Part shown: positions 34,707 through 44,057 of the stretch, piece after piece
How the letters are laid out: every line of letters starts with the position of its first letter
How positions within the stretch are numbered: the first letter of the stretch is position 1
DNA from: an uncultured Collinsella sp.
GTDB taxonomy: Bacteria > Actinomycetota > Coriobacteriia > Coriobacteriales > Coriobacteriaceae
Direction: 5' to 3'
Length of the DNA: 64,000 nucleotides
Assembly (NCBI GenBank): GCA_959599095.1
Contig: CAUGGC010000012.1
Location: 1-64,000 of the forward strand
Position numbers and translations under genes: made by a program
The notes under the pieces: generated by a model
The model's database searches: none
What the model was told of the DNA's origin: nothing
The model's input: only the letters and a program-made list of their open reading frames with translations

Positions 34707-36431
34707 TCACATCGTGCGGTACTGACCGATTGCGCGGTACTTTTCGTAGCGGAGGTTTGTGAGGGTCGCGTCGTCGAGCTGCCCAAGCGTATCGAAGGCA
34801 TCAAATGCCGAGGACATGACGGCACCGGCGATCTCCTCATGCGACAGGCCCCTATCGTCAACAATGCCGTCGATGATGCCGAGCGCCAACAGATCGGGGG
34901 CCGTGAGCTTAAGCGCCTCGGCGGCCTCATTCGCGCGCTCGGTATCCTTCCACAGGATCGACGCACAGGCCTCGGGGCTCACGACCGAATAGGCCGAGCT
35001 CGAGAGCATCAGGATGCGGTCGGCCACGGACAGCGCCAGCGCGCCACCAGAGCCGCCCTCGCCTGTCACCACCGAGACAATCGGCGTCTTAAGGCCGCTC
35101 ATCTCCATGAGGTTCTGGGCAATCGCCTCACCCTGGCCGCGTTCCTCGGCACCGATGCCGCAAAACGCGCCCGAAGTATCGACCAGGCACAGAACCGGTC
35201 GACCAAACTTTTCGGCCTGGCGCATCAGGCGACGCGCTTTGCGGTAGCCCTCGGGATGTGCCATACCAAAGTTGCGACGCATACGCTCTTTAGTCGTGGT
35301 GCCGCGCTCGACGGCGATGACCGTTACGGGGCGTCCGTCTTTCCAGCCAATGCCAGCCACCACAGCAGCGTCGTCGCCAAAGTAGCGGTCGCCGTGCAGC
35401 TCCACAAATCCATCCAGGCCCAGCGGGATCATCTCGCCTGCCGTGGCGCGATCTGCCGAGCGGGTCTGCTTGACAATCTCGAGCGCGGTTTTTGGTGCGG
35501 CCGAGCGCTTGAACAAGTGTCCCAGCTTTTTGCCGCGGCGACCCGTATGCACGATCTCATGCGGTGCCCCCAGGCCGGGCGCGTGCCCTTCGTGCAGCGC
35601 CAGCAGCTCGCCTACCGTGAGCGCAATCTCGCCACGCGGAACAACGGCATCGCAAAAGCCGTGCTCCAGCAAAAACTCGGAGCGCTGGAATCCCTTGGGC
35701 AGGCGCTTGTGCATGTTCTGCTCGATCACGCGCGGGCCGGCAAATGCCGTCAGGGCATCGGGCTCGGCCAGGATAATGTCGCCCTCCATGGCAAAACTCG
35801 CGGTTACGCCTCCGGTCGTGGGGTCGGTGAGCACCGTGATATACAGGCCGCCCGCCTCGCTGTGGCGCCTAACCGCCGCAGAAATCTTGGCCATCTGCAT
35901 AAGCGATGTCACGCCCTCTTGCATGCGCGCACCGCCCGAAACGGTAAAGCCGACAACTGGCAATCCCAGCTCGGTCGCTCGCTCAAATGTGCGACAGATC
36001 TTCTCGCCCACCACGGAACCCATCGAGCCCATCATAAAGTTGGCGTCCATAAAGAAGAGCGCCGTATCGCAACCGCAGATTTTGCCCTTGCCGCACACAA
36101 CGGCATCGCGCTCGCCCGAACGCTCGCTCACGCTCTTGAGCTTGTCGGCATAGCCGGGAAACGAGAGGAAGTCCTCCGGCGCCAGATTGGCATCCCATTC
36201 CTCAAACGTGCCCTCGTCAACCGTCATGCGCATGCGGTCGCGCCCGCTCACGCGAAAGTGTTTGCCGCAACGAGGGCAGACCTCAAGGTTGTCGTGCAGG
36301 CGCGCCTCATCGATCACACGGCGGCACTCCGGGCACTTGATAAACACGTGACGCGCGGGAAACTCGGCGCACGACTCGGTCATTGGCCCCTCGAGGACGT
36401 TGACCGTCTTCGCTTTTCTATTCATCAGCAT
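34707..36431 (-). CDS. accDA: Acetyl-CoA carboxylase carboxyltransferase, fused beta-alpha (AccD-AccA)
   Basis: A 574-residue fusion. The N-terminal half is AccD, with a zinc ribbon (Cys33, 36, 52, 55 in CPECRRVI...CPRCGKHF) and the crotonase-fold GGARMQEGV. The C-terminal half, from about residue 300, is AccA (RNFGMAHPEGYRKARRLMR; GEGGSGGALALSVADRILML; SPEACASILWKD). It transfers the carboxyl group from biotin-BCCP to acetyl-CoA to make malonyl-CoA. Most bacteria have separate accA and accD. Its start overlaps accC by 14 bp, so the two are coupled. Confidence 0.95.
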   Translation of the reverse strand: MLMNRKAKTVNVLEGPMTESCAEFPARHVFIKCPECRRVIDEARLHDNLEVCPRCGKHFRVSGRDRMRMTVDEGTFEEWDANLAPEDFLSFPGYADKLKSVSERSGERDAVVCGKGKICGCDTALFFMDANFMMGSMGSVVGEKICRTFERATELGLPVVGFTVSGGARMQEGVTSLMQMAKISAAVRRHSEAGGLYITVLTDPTTGGVTASFAMEGDIILAEPDALTAFAGPRVIEQNMHKRLPKGFQRSEFLLEHGFCDAVVPRGEIALTVGELLALHEGHAPGLGAPHEIVHTGRRGKKLGHLFKRSAAPKTALEIVKQTRSADRATAGEMIPLGLDGFVELHGDRYFGDDAAVVAGIGWKDGRPVTVIAVERGTTTKERMRRNFGMAHPEGYRKARRLMRQAEKFGRPVLCLVDTSGAFCGIGAEERGQGEAIAQNLMEMSGLKTPIVSVVTGEGGSGGALALSVADRILMLSSSAYSVVSPEACASILWKDTERANEAAEALKLTAPDLLALGIIDGIVDDRGLSHEEIAGAVMSSAFDAFDTLGQLDDATLTNLRYEKYRAIGQYRTM

Positions 36432-37761
36432 AGAGATGCCCCATCAGATCGGTGTGATACATGCCTGACAAGAACTCGTCGTTTGCCAGCACGTCGAGCT
36501 GAAGCTCGCTGTTTTCGCTCACGCCCTCAATCACGAGCTCGCCCAGGGCCGAGCGCATCTTACGAATAGCGCCGTCACGCGTGGGCGCACACACGATGAG
36601 CTTGCCGAGCATAGAGTCGTAGTACGGCGGAACGTTCGCACCGGTAAACATGGCGGAATCCCAGCGTACGCGCGGACCACCCGGCACACGCAACGCGGTG
36701 ACCGTTCCACATGACGGCAGAAAGTCCGGCGTTTCGGCATTGATGCGGCACTCCATGGCGTGGTTGCGGACCGGCATGTCCTCCCGCTCAAAGGGCAGAG
36801 GCTGGCCGGCTGCCACGCGCAGCTGCCACTTGACCAAGTCGGTATCGGTCACAAACTCCGTAACCGGATGCTCCACCTGCAAGCGCGTGTTCATTTCCAT
36901 AAAGTAGAAATTGCCGTCGTCCGAATACAAGAACTCGATGGTACCGGCCCCTTCGTAGCCGACGGCACGAGCCAAGTCACGCGCTGCCTTGTGCATGCGA
37001 GCACGAGTGTCGTCGTGTCCGTCGAGGCACGGCGCGGGGCTCTCCTCGATCAGCTTTTGATTGCGACGCTGAACCGAGCACTCGCGCTCGCCGAGCGAAA
37101 ACACATGGCCCTGCTTATCGGCCATAATCTGCACCTCAACGTGGTGCGCCGGCGCGACGAACTTCTCCATGTAGCACTCGCCGTCGCCAAAGACGGCCTC
37201 GCCCTCGGCACGCGCCTCGATGAACGCCTTTGCCGCATCTTCCACGCGCTCGACCTTACGAATACCGCGACCGCCGCCGCCCGCACGCGCCTTAATAAGC
37301 ACGGGGCAGCCAATGCGCTCAGCCTCGGCCGTTGCCTCCTCGGGACTTTTGAGCAAATCGCAGCCCGGCACGATGGGCACGCCCGCCGCGGCAGCCGTTC
37401 GACGTGCGGCGTCCTTGTCGCCCATGCTGTCGATCACCTTGGCCGAAGGACCAACAAACGCCAGGCCATACTTGTCGCAGTCGCGCACGAAGCTCGCCTT
37501 CTCGGAGAAAAAGCCATAGCCGGGATGAATTGCCTTAGCTCCCGACTTTACGGCACAGGTGAGCACAGCATCGTCGTTGAGGTAGCTCTCGGCAAGACGC
37601 GGACCGCCGATGCAATACGCCTCGTCGGCAAGCTGCACGTGCAGCGCGTCCGCATCGGCCGTGGAATAAACGGCGACGGTCTTGATGCCCATATCGCGGC
37701 ACGCGCGGATAACACGGACCGCGACTTCGCCGCGGTTGGCGATGAGCACTTTGTCGAACAT
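36418..37761 (-). CDS. accC: Acetyl-CoA carboxylase, biotin carboxylase subunit
   Basis: A 447-residue ATP-grasp enzyme. MFDKVLIANRGEVAVRVIRA marks the start; ATP binding is KARAGGGGRGIRKVE, and EMNTRLQVEHPVTE contains metal-binding residues. The Met at 37761 is preceded by GAAGG. It carboxylates biotin on AccB. The adjacent fabZ ends just upstream (10 bp) and accDA overlaps downstream. Confidence 0.97.
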   Translation of the reverse strand: MFDKVLIANRGEVAVRVIRACRDMGIKTVAVYSTADADALHVQLADEAYCIGGPRLAESYLNDDAVLTCAVKSGAKAIHPGYGFFSEKASFVRDCDKYGLAFVGPSAKVIDSMGDKDAARRTAAAAGVPIVPGCDLLKSPEEATAEAERIGCPVLIKARAGGGGRGIRKVERVEDAAKAFIEARAEGEAVFGDGECYMEKFVAPAHHVEVQIMADKQGHVFSLGERECSVQRRNQKLIEESPAPCLDGHDDTRARMHKAARDLARAVGYEGAGTIEFLYSDDGNFYFMEMNTRLQVEHPVTEFVTDTDLVKWQLRVAAGQPLPFEREDMPVRNHAMECRINAETPDFLPSCGTVTALRVPGGPRVRWDSAMFTGANVPPYYDSMLGKLIVCAPTRDGAIRKMRSALGELVIEGVSENSELQLDVLANDEFLSGMYHTDLMGHLYADE

Positions 37762-37771
37762 GAAGCCTTCC

Positions 37772-38194
37772 TTAACTTTCGTGCATGAGTGCAAAAGACA
37801 TATCGGCGCGGCAGCAAACCTCACCGTTGACGCTCGCAGTACCCGTCGCAAAGCGGAACGGCCCGCGCGCACGCGTGATGGTGCACACCAGATCAACCGT
37901 GTCGCCCGGGCGCACCGGACGCTTAAAGCGCACCTTGTCCAGACTCGTGTAGAACGGCGTCGCGCCGCGCGCTTCCTCATCGCCCATCAGCAGCACGCAG
38001 CAGTTTTGGGCGAGCATCTCGCACTGAATCACGCCGGGGACCACCGGGTTTCCCGGAAAATGCCCCTGCAAAAAGTACTCGTCGCCCGTGATCGTGATCT
38101 TGCCGTGGGCCTCGTCGCCCACCAGCTCGGCCTCGTCGAGCAAAAGCATCGGTTCGCGATGCGGCAACAGTTCCTTAAGCTCTTCTTTGTTCAT
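37772..38194 (-). CDS. fabZ: 3-hydroxyacyl-ACP dehydratase FabZ
   Basis: A 140-residue hot-dog dehydratase. GHFPGNPVVPGVIQCEMLAQ holds the catalytic His and Glu. I chose the ATG at 38194 (MNKEELKELLPHREPML), which has AGGTG upstream, over an in-frame GTG three codons earlier. It removes water from 3-hydroxyacyl-ACP in each FAS-II round. Confidence 0.96.
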   Translation of the reverse strand: MNKEELKELLPHREPMLLLDEAELVGDEAHGKITITGDEYFLQGHFPGNPVVPGVIQCEMLAQNCCVLLMGDEEARGATPFYTSLDKVRFKRPVRPGDTVDLVCTITRARGPFRFATGTASVNGEVCCRADMSFALMHES

Positions 38195-38203
38195 GGATAT
38201 CAC

Positions 38204-38677
38204 CTATCCGATTCTCATGAGGCAGCTGCCAAACTCCACGAGGGCGCCGTCGGCCACGCAGATCTCGAGCACCTCGCCGTCTGCCTCGGCTGTCACCTCG
38301 TTGAGAACCTTCATAGCCTCGATGATGCAGAGGGTCTCGCCGGCCTTGACCTTGGAGCCCACGCGCACAAACGGCTCGTCGCCCGGCGCTGGGGCAGCAT
38401 AGAAAACGCCGACCATGGGAGCGGTCACCTCGGTGCCCTTGGGCTCCGGTGCGGCAACAGGTGTCTGCGCGGCGGGCTCCGGTGCGGCAGGCGCGACTGT
38501 GGGAGCTGCAACTGGAGCGGCCATAGCGCTCGGCATGGGCATGGGCACGGCAACCGGCTGTGCGGCGCTCGCGCGCTCGAGTTCGACCGCGGTGCCATCG
38601 GGCTCCTCAACGCGCACGCGCGTGAGGCCGCGGTCCTCCATAACATCGGCTATCTCGGCAAGTCTTTTGGAATCCAT
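38204..38677 (-). CDS. accB: Biotin carboxyl carrier protein of acetyl-CoA carboxylase
   Basis: A 157-residue BCCP. The biotinylation motif EAMKVLNEVTAE lies near the C-terminus, with the lysine as the BirA target; a Pro/Ala-rich linker fills residues of about 35-85. It carries CO2 between AccC and the carboxyltransferase. The divergently encoded BirA should biotinylate it. Confidence 0.97.
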   Translation of the reverse strand: MDSKRLAEIADVMEDRGLTRVRVEEPDGTAVELERASAAQPVAVPMPMPSAMAAPVAAPTVAPAAPEPAAQTPVAAPEPKGTEVTAPMVGVFYAAPAPGDEPFVRVGSKVKAGETLCIIEAMKVLNEVTAEADGEVLEICVADGALVEFGSCLMRIG

Positions 38678-38680
38678 GCT

Positions 38681-39931
38681 CTAGCTCCTCGTATATCTAC
38701 GCAGCGCGATGGCGGCGTTGTGTCCGCCAAAGCCCAGGTTGGTCGAAAGCGCCCAGGTAAGGTCGGCGCGAACCGCGCGATTGGGCGTGTAGTCAAGATC
38801 GCAGGCGGGATCGGGCGTGTGGTAGTTAATGGTCGGCGGCACCACGCCCTGCTCGAGCGCCATGGCGCAGGCCATGACCTCGATGGCGCCCGTGGCACCG
38901 ATCATGTGGCCGGTCATCGACTTAGTCGACGAGACGTGCGCGGCGCGCGCCGCGTCCTCGCCGAGCGCACGCTTAATGCCCGCCGTCTCGGACGAATCGT
39001 TGAGCTTGGTAGATGTGCCGTGGGCATTGATGTAGAGACCCTCGGAAGGCTTGACGTCGCCCTCGGTCACCGCCAGCGATATCGCGCGGGCAATGCCGGC
39101 AGCCTCGGGATCAGGGCTCGTGATGTGATAGGCATCATCGGTGTTGCCGTAGCCCACGACCTCGGCATAAATGTGCGCACCGCGCGCCTGCGCATGTTCC
39201 ATGCTCTCGAGCACGAGCACGCAGGCGCCCTCGCCCATCACAAAGCCGTCGCGGTCTGCATCGAACGGACGGCAGGCCGTCGCGGGATCGGGGTTGGTGG
39301 TCAATGCGCGGCAGGACGTAAAGCCCGCAACGGCATCGGGGATAATTGCGGCCTCGGCGCCGCCCGCGAGGATCGCGTCGGCATAGCCGTGCTTGATGGC
39401 GCGGAACGCCTCGCCCACCGCATGGGCCGAGGTCGCGCACGCGGTCACCACGGGCAGGGTCGGGCCCTTTGCCTTGTGGCGGATTGCGATATTGCCCGAT
39501 GCCATGTTGGGGATCATCATCGCGATCATATAGGGCGATGCGCGGCGGGGCCCACGTTCGGCAATCGTATGGACGTTGTCGACGAGCGTCGTCATGCCGC
39601 CCACGCCCGAGCCCACGTAGACGCCCAGGCGCTCGCGATCGATGGCGCCTTCGACATTAAAGCCCGCATCGTGCATGGCTTCGTCCGAAGCCGCCATCGC
39701 AAACTGAACGCAGGGGTCGAGATGCTTGGCGTCACGCTTGCCAAAGTACTCGTTGCCGTCAAAGCCCTTGACCTCGGCTGCCACCTTGACGGCAAACGCA
39801 TCGGTATCGAAGTGCGTGATCGGGCCGATGCCGCACGTGCCGGCGCACATGGCCGCCCAGGTGGCAAGCGCGGTGTTGCCGAGCGGCGACACGGCACCGA
39901 TACCGGTGATTGCAACTCTCTGTTCCATCAT
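38681..39931 (-). CDS. fabF: 3-oxoacyl-ACP synthase II FabF
   Basis: A 416-residue condensing enzyme that starts MMEQRVAITGIGAVSPLGN behind GAGGAG. The catalytic Cys is in VVTACATSAHAVGE, with His residues in NAHGTSTKLND and TGHMIGATG. It elongates acyl-ACP with malonyl-ACP. There is no separate FabB in the window. Confidence 0.96.
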   Translation of the reverse strand: MMEQRVAITGIGAVSPLGNTALATWAAMCAGTCGIGPITHFDTDAFAVKVAAEVKGFDGNEYFGKRDAKHLDPCVQFAMAASDEAMHDAGFNVEGAIDRERLGVYVGSGVGGMTTLVDNVHTIAERGPRRASPYMIAMMIPNMASGNIAIRHKAKGPTLPVVTACATSAHAVGEAFRAIKHGYADAILAGGAEAAIIPDAVAGFTSCRALTTNPDPATACRPFDADRDGFVMGEGACVLVLESMEHAQARGAHIYAEVVGYGNTDDAYHITSPDPEAAGIARAISLAVTEGDVKPSEGLYINAHGTSTKLNDSSETAGIKRALGEDAARAAHVSSTKSMTGHMIGATGAIEVMACAMALEQGVVPPTINYHTPDPACDLDYTPNRAVRADLTWALSTNLGFGGHNAAIALRRYTRS

Positions 39932-39967
39932 GGTCTCCTCATCCAAGCCGTTCTTCGGCCTTGGTTT

Positions 39968-40741
39968 CTACATCGCCATTCCGCCGTCGACGCGTACGAC
40001 CTCGCCCGTAATGTAGGCAGCCGCATCGCTCGCCAAAAAGCGCACCACGCCGGCCACTTCCTCGGGGCGCGCCATGCGCTTTAGGGGAATCTGCTCCTCG
40101 GTTGCCGCGCGAACCTTCTCCGAGAGCTTTGCCGTCATATCCGTCTCGACAAACCCGGGTGCGACCGCGTTCACTCGTACGCCGCGGGGCGCAAGCTCGC
40201 GCGCTACCGCCTTGGTCAGGCCGATGACGCCCGCCTTGGAGGCAGCGTAGTTAGCCTGCCCGGCATTGCCCATCAGGCCCACAACCGAGCTCATGTTGAT
40301 GACGCAACCGCCGCGCTGGCGCATAAAGGTCTTGGTGAGTGCGCGCGTCGTATTGAACGTGCCCTTGAGATTGACATCGAGCACGCGGTCGAAGGCATCG
40401 TCACCCATACGCATGAGCAGGCCGTCGCGCGTGATGCCGGCGTTGTTGACGAGCGCCCAAATGGAGCCAAAGTCGTTGAGGACCGCTTCCACGCACGCAT
40501 TGACGGCAGCGGGGTCTGCCACGTCGCATTGATATGCGCGCGCCGTGGCGCCAACCATCTCGCAGGCTCCGCATGTCTCGCGCGCGGCATCGACGCTACC
40601 GGCATAGACGACGGCAATATCAAAGCCGTCCTCCGCCAAGCCAACCGCACAAGCGCGGCCGATTCCCCGCGAGCCGCCCGTGACCAGTGCCACACGGCGT
40701 GAGTCGTTGCGCTCGAGCGCGCCGTTGTTCAAGTTGCCCAT
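39968..40741 (-). CDS. fabG: 3-oxoacyl-ACP reductase FabG
   Basis: A 257-residue short-chain dehydrogenase. The NADPH site is VTGGSRGIGRACAVGLAEDG; the catalytic Ser, Tyr and Lys lie in INMSSVVGLMGNAGQ and ANYAASKAGV. NNAGITRDGLLMRMGDD is typical of FabG. It reduces 3-oxoacyl-ACP in FAS-II. Confidence 0.96.
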   Translation of the reverse strand: MGNLNNGALERNDSRRVALVTGGSRGIGRACAVGLAEDGFDIAVVYAGSVDAARETCGACEMVGATARAYQCDVADPAAVNACVEAVLNDFGSIWALVNNAGITRDGLLMRMGDDAFDRVLDVNLKGTFNTTRALTKTFMRQRGGCVINMSSVVGLMGNAGQANYAASKAGVIGLTKAVARELAPRGVRVNAVAPGFVETDMTAKLSEKVRAATEEQIPLKRMARPEEVAGVVRFLASDAAAYITGEVVRVDGGMAM

Positions 40742-40771
40742 GTCATTCCTTTCGGGTTACAGCCCTGTGGG

Positions 40772-41704
40772 CTATGCGAGCTCATCGGCAATAGCTGCGA
40801 CCTGCTCGGCCGTTTCGCACGAATACACGCGAACGTCGCTCAGCGTACGCTTGACCAGGCCCGACAGTGTTTTGCCAGGACCGACCTCAATAAACGTGTC
40901 GATACCCTGATCCTGCAGAGTATGCAGCGTGTCGACCCAGCGAACGGCATTGCTCACCTGGTTGGCCAAGACATCCGATACTGCTCGCGAGTCCGCCGGA
41001 TAGGGCGCCGCCGTCATATTTGCCATGACCGGAATCAGCAGCGGAGACGGCGCGTGGCCGGCTTGGATATACGTCGCCAGTCCCTCAGTCGCCTCGGCCA
41101 TATAGGGGCTATGGAATGCACCCGACACCGCGACCTTCATGGCCCGGCCGCCAGCCTCTTTTACTAGGACGTCGAGGGTCTGCAGCGCATCGGGCGCTCC
41201 GGCCACAACCGTCTGCTGGGGACTGTTGTAGTTGACCGGCCAGCAGTCCTCGCCGGCCTGCGCAGCCAGGTTCTCGACTTGCGCAGCATCAAGTTTGATG
41301 ACGGCGCGCATGCCGCCGGGGTGACGCTCGGCCGCCGTGGCCATCAATGCCGCGCGCTCACACACGAGCTCAAAACCCGCTCGCGTATCGAATGCCCCCG
41401 CAAAGGTGAGTGCAGCGACCTCGCCCAGCGAGAATCCCGCACAGGCGGCAGGCACCACGCCGCGCTCACGCAGGGCGACGGCGACAGCCAAGTCGTGCAC
41501 GAACACGCAAGGCTGCGTGTTCTCGGTCTGCGAGAGCTCCTCCTTGGAGGCGCTCCGGCACTGCTCGCTCGTCCCCGGGCGCACCTCATCGGCAATGGCG
41601 AACACCTCGGCAGCCGCCGGCGATGTCTCGATCAAGTCGACGCCCATCGCGGGGTGCTGGGCACCCTGGCCGGCAAACAAAAACGCTACGCCACCCATGC
41701 GCAC
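40772..41704 (-). CDS. fabD: Malonyl-CoA:ACP transacylase FabD
   Basis: A 310-residue transacylase. The serine nucleophile Ser92 lies in AGFSLGEVAAL and the catalytic His in SGAFHSPYM. FLFAGQGAQHPAMG begins the domain. It loads malonyl groups onto ACP. The start overlaps the fabK stop by 19 bp. Confidence 0.95.
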   Translation of the reverse strand: MRMGGVAFLFAGQGAQHPAMGVDLIETSPAAAEVFAIADEVRPGTSEQCRSASKEELSQTENTQPCVFVHDLAVAVALRERGVVPAACAGFSLGEVAALTFAGAFDTRAGFELVCERAALMATAAERHPGGMRAVIKLDAAQVENLAAQAGEDCWPVNYNSPQQTVVAGAPDALQTLDVLVKEAGGRAMKVAVSGAFHSPYMAEATEGLATYIQAGHAPSPLLIPVMANMTAAPYPADSRAVSDVLANQVSNAVRWVDTLHTLQDQGIDTFIEVGPGKTLSGLVKRTLSDVRVYSCETAEQVAAIADELA

Positions 41705-42630
41705 GCACCCTTCAGGACGTGCTCGGCGCCATCGACCAGGTCGTCAACGATTTCGCGTGCGCTCTGGCGCTCGTTGACCATGCCGGCAATCTGTCCACAC
41801 AAAAACGAACCCTCTTCGTAGTTGCCGTCCTTGGCGGCCTTACGCAGCGCACCGGTTCCCATAGCACCGAGCTCCTCGGCACTCGCGCCGGAACCCTCGC
41901 TCTTGGCATAGGCGTTGGTGAAGGGGCTCTTGAGGGCGCGCACTGGATGTCCCGTCGAGCGACCGGTCGCACGCGTCGAAGTGTCGTTGGCCTTCAGGAC
42001 CATCTCTTTGTACTGCTCCGAGACGGTGCACTCGTCTGCGACCAGAAAGCGCGTACCCACTTGCACGCCTTCGGCGCCCAGCATAAAGGCGGCCGCCACG
42101 CCGCGGCCGTCGGCAATACCGCCGGCGGCCACGACGGGAATGTCAACCGCATCGACGACCTGCGGCACCAGTGCCATCGTCGAGGTCTCGCCAATATGGC
42201 CGCCCGATTCGGTACCCTCGGCAACAACCGCCGTGGCTCCACGACGTGCCACGAGGCGCGCCAGCGCCACCGAGGCAACGACCGGGATGACCTTGATGCC
42301 CGCCTCGTTCCACGCCTTCATGTACTTGGCGGGATTGCCGGCGCCCGTCACGACGACCGGCACTCGCTCGTCAATCACGACCTGCGCGACCTCGTCGGCA
42401 AACGGGCTCATGAGCATGACGTTGACGCCAAAGGGCTTATCCGTCTTGGCGCGCAGCTCATGAATCTGGTCGCGAAGCCAGTTGGCGTCGGCGTTCATGG
42501 CCGCGATGATGCCTAAGCCACCCGCCTCGGACACTGCGGACGCCAGCGAGGCATCGGCAATCCAGGCCATACCGCCCTGGAACACGGGCTTTTCGATGCC
42601 GAGCAGATCGCAGAGAGGAGTCTTGAGCAT
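41686..42630 (-). CDS. fabK: Enoyl-ACP reductase II FabK
   Basis: A 314-residue FMN-dependent enoyl-ACP reductase of the nitronate monooxygenase/FabK fold. GGMAWIADASLASAVSEAGG begins the barrel; the FMN site includes VVAEGTESGGHIGE and VVAAGGIADGRGVAAAFMLGA. In this operon context, with no fabI, it is the only visible enoyl reductase, which would predict low triclosan sensitivity. It is 2 bp from acpP. Confidence 0.94.
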   Translation of the reverse strand: MLKTPLCDLLGIEKPVFQGGMAWIADASLASAVSEAGGLGIIAAMNADANWLRDQIHELRAKTDKPFGVNVMLMSPFADEVAQVVIDERVPVVVTGAGNPAKYMKAWNEAGIKVIPVVASVALARLVARRGATAVVAEGTESGGHIGETSTMALVPQVVDAVDIPVVAAGGIADGRGVAAAFMLGAEGVQVGTRFLVADECTVSEQYKEMVLKANDTSTRATGRSTGHPVRALKSPFTNAYAKSEGSGASAEELGAMGTGALRKAAKDGNYEEGSFLCGQIAGMVNERQSAREIVDDLVDGAEHVLKGACAWVA

Positions 42631-42632
42631 CT

Positions 42633-42869
42633 CTACTTCTCCAATGCCGCCTCAACCGTATCGGCGAACTCGCCGACCGTCTTGGGGTTCTCCTCGGTAT
42701 CGAGCTGGATGCCAAACTCGTCCTCGACGGCAACGAGGATCTCGACGGTGCCCAGGCTGTCGAGACCAATCTCCTCGAGCGTGGACTCGGGCTTCATCTC
42801 GACATCGTCAAGACCGGCGGTCTCGCGGATAACGTCGCAAACGCGCTCGAAGGTCTTCTGATCTGCCAT
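42633..42869 (-). CDS. acpP: Acyl carrier protein
   Basis: A 78-residue ACP. The 4'-phosphopantetheine site is Ser38 in EIGLDSLGTVEI. The acidic four-helix pattern is typical. It carries the growing acyl chain. It lies between fabH and fabK as in many Firmicutes-type fab operons. Confidence 0.97.
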   Translation of the reverse strand: MADQKTFERVCDVIRETAGLDDVEMKPESTLEEIGLDSLGTVEILVAVEDEFGIQLDTEENPKTVGEFADTVEAALEK

Positions 42870-42921
42870 GGTAGTTCTCCTTTGTTTGTGCCCTAGGGGC
42901 GTTTTTATTTCCTATGTGCGA

Positions 42922-43881
42922 CTACTTCCAACGAAGCAGATAGCCACCTATATCCAGACCGGCGCCAAATCCAACGAGGGCGATGGTGTCGTCCTCATTC
43001 AGTGCGTCGGTACGTGCCAGCCGGTCAAGCGCAAAGGGAATGCAGGCGCTCGAAATGTTGCCGGTCTCGCGTAGCGTTCGAACCACGCGCTCGTCTGGCA
43101 CGCCGAGACGCTTGACCGCCTGACTCAGGATTCGTTCGTTAGCCTGATGGAATACAAAATGATCGATGTCTTCGACCGAAATGCCCGCATCGCTCGCAAG
43201 CTTATGGACCGTGTCGCAGATGGCGTTGACGCCGAACTTGAACACGCGGCGACCATTCATGGACAGCACGCTCGCGCTATCTGCGGAGTCCTTAAACGGC
43301 GAGGTGCCGACCAGACCGGGAACGCGCAACGTCTCGACGTCGGGCGCCGTCGAAAGCTCAACGGCAAGGGGGTTGTCTCCCCCAGCCCCTATCACTGCAG
43401 CGCCCGCGCCGTCGCCAAAGAGCACGCACGTGGCGCGGTCTGACCAGTCAAGGGCGCGCGTCATCTGCTCGGAGGCAACGACAAGCACATGCTTGGCTCG
43501 TCCTCGAGCGATATAGCCCTCGGCGACATCGAGCGCAAATACGAAGCCGGCACAAGCCGCCGAAACGTCGAAGGCTGGACATGTGGCACCCAGGCGCTCA
43601 GCAACGGCGCACGCTTCGGCAGGGACGAGATGATCGCCCGTCGTCGTCGAGCAGACGATCAGATCCAGCTGGCTCGCATCGAGTCCGGACGCCTGGAGCG
43701 CTTGCTCGCTCGCTGCCACGGCAAGGTCGTCGAGTGACTCGGCGGTGCACACATGGCGGCTCTTGATCCCCGTACGGGTAAAAATCCACTCATCCGAGGT
43801 GTCCAGGAACTCGGACAGCTCGTCGTTGGAAACGCTGCGCTCGGGAAGCGCCGAGCCCGTTCCCAGTATCGTGAAACCCAT
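42922..43881 (-). CDS. fabH: 3-oxoacyl-ACP synthase III FabH
   Basis: A 319-residue initiating condensing enzyme. The catalytic triad is seen as Cys in VSAACAGFVFAL, His in FVFHQANERIL and Asn in TGNISSACIPFAL. I set the start at the ATG at 43881 (MGFTILGTGSALPE) behind GGAGG; an upstream extension is not family-like. It condenses acetyl- or branched acyl-CoA with malonyl-ACP. It is the first gene of the fab/acc operon, and the repeated operator-like site at 43900-43964 covers its promoter region. Confidence 0.96.
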   Translation of the reverse strand: MGFTILGTGSALPERSVSNDELSEFLDTSDEWIFTRTGIKSRHVCTAESLDDLAVAASEQALQASGLDASQLDLIVCSTTTGDHLVPAEACAVAERLGATCPAFDVSAACAGFVFALDVAEGYIARGRAKHVLVVASEQMTRALDWSDRATCVLFGDGAGAAVIGAGGDNPLAVELSTAPDVETLRVPGLVGTSPFKDSADSASVLSMNGRRVFKFGVNAICDTVHKLASDAGISVEDIDHFVFHQANERILSQAVKRLGVPDERVVRTLRETGNISSACIPFALDRLARTDALNEDDTIALVGFGAGLDIGGYLLRWK

Positions 43882-43899
43882 CACTAACCTCCTTTGAGT

Positions 43900-43964
43900 T
43901 GTTGACGTGTTTACATCGACCAAGAGAGGATAGCGCATTTTAGTAATTGTTGACGTGTTAACAT
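43900..43964. promoter_or_regulatory. Repeated operator-like motif between fabH and birA
   Basis: TGTTGACGTGTTTACAT (43900-43916) and TGTTGACGTGTTAACAT (43948-43964) are 16 of 17 identical, in direct orientation, 48 bp apart. Each is also an imperfect palindrome (TGTTRAC/GTYAACA). They flank a candidate -10 element of fabH on the minus strand (TATCCT, near 43925-43932). A fatty-acid regulator is the likely reader, but none is encoded nearby. Confidence 0.6.
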
Positions 43965-44057
43965 TAAATTGTCCAAATGCGACAAAGGCTTCACATTGTG
44001 TCTGCCTCACGACACTATTGCGTTATTCACTTATTCATTAAGGAGGTAGCAGCCGCT

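Noticed and set aside
43900..43964. BirA (biotin) operator
   Set aside because: The BirA here lacks the N-terminal helix-turn-helix needed for repression, and the site does not have the BirA half-site spacing.
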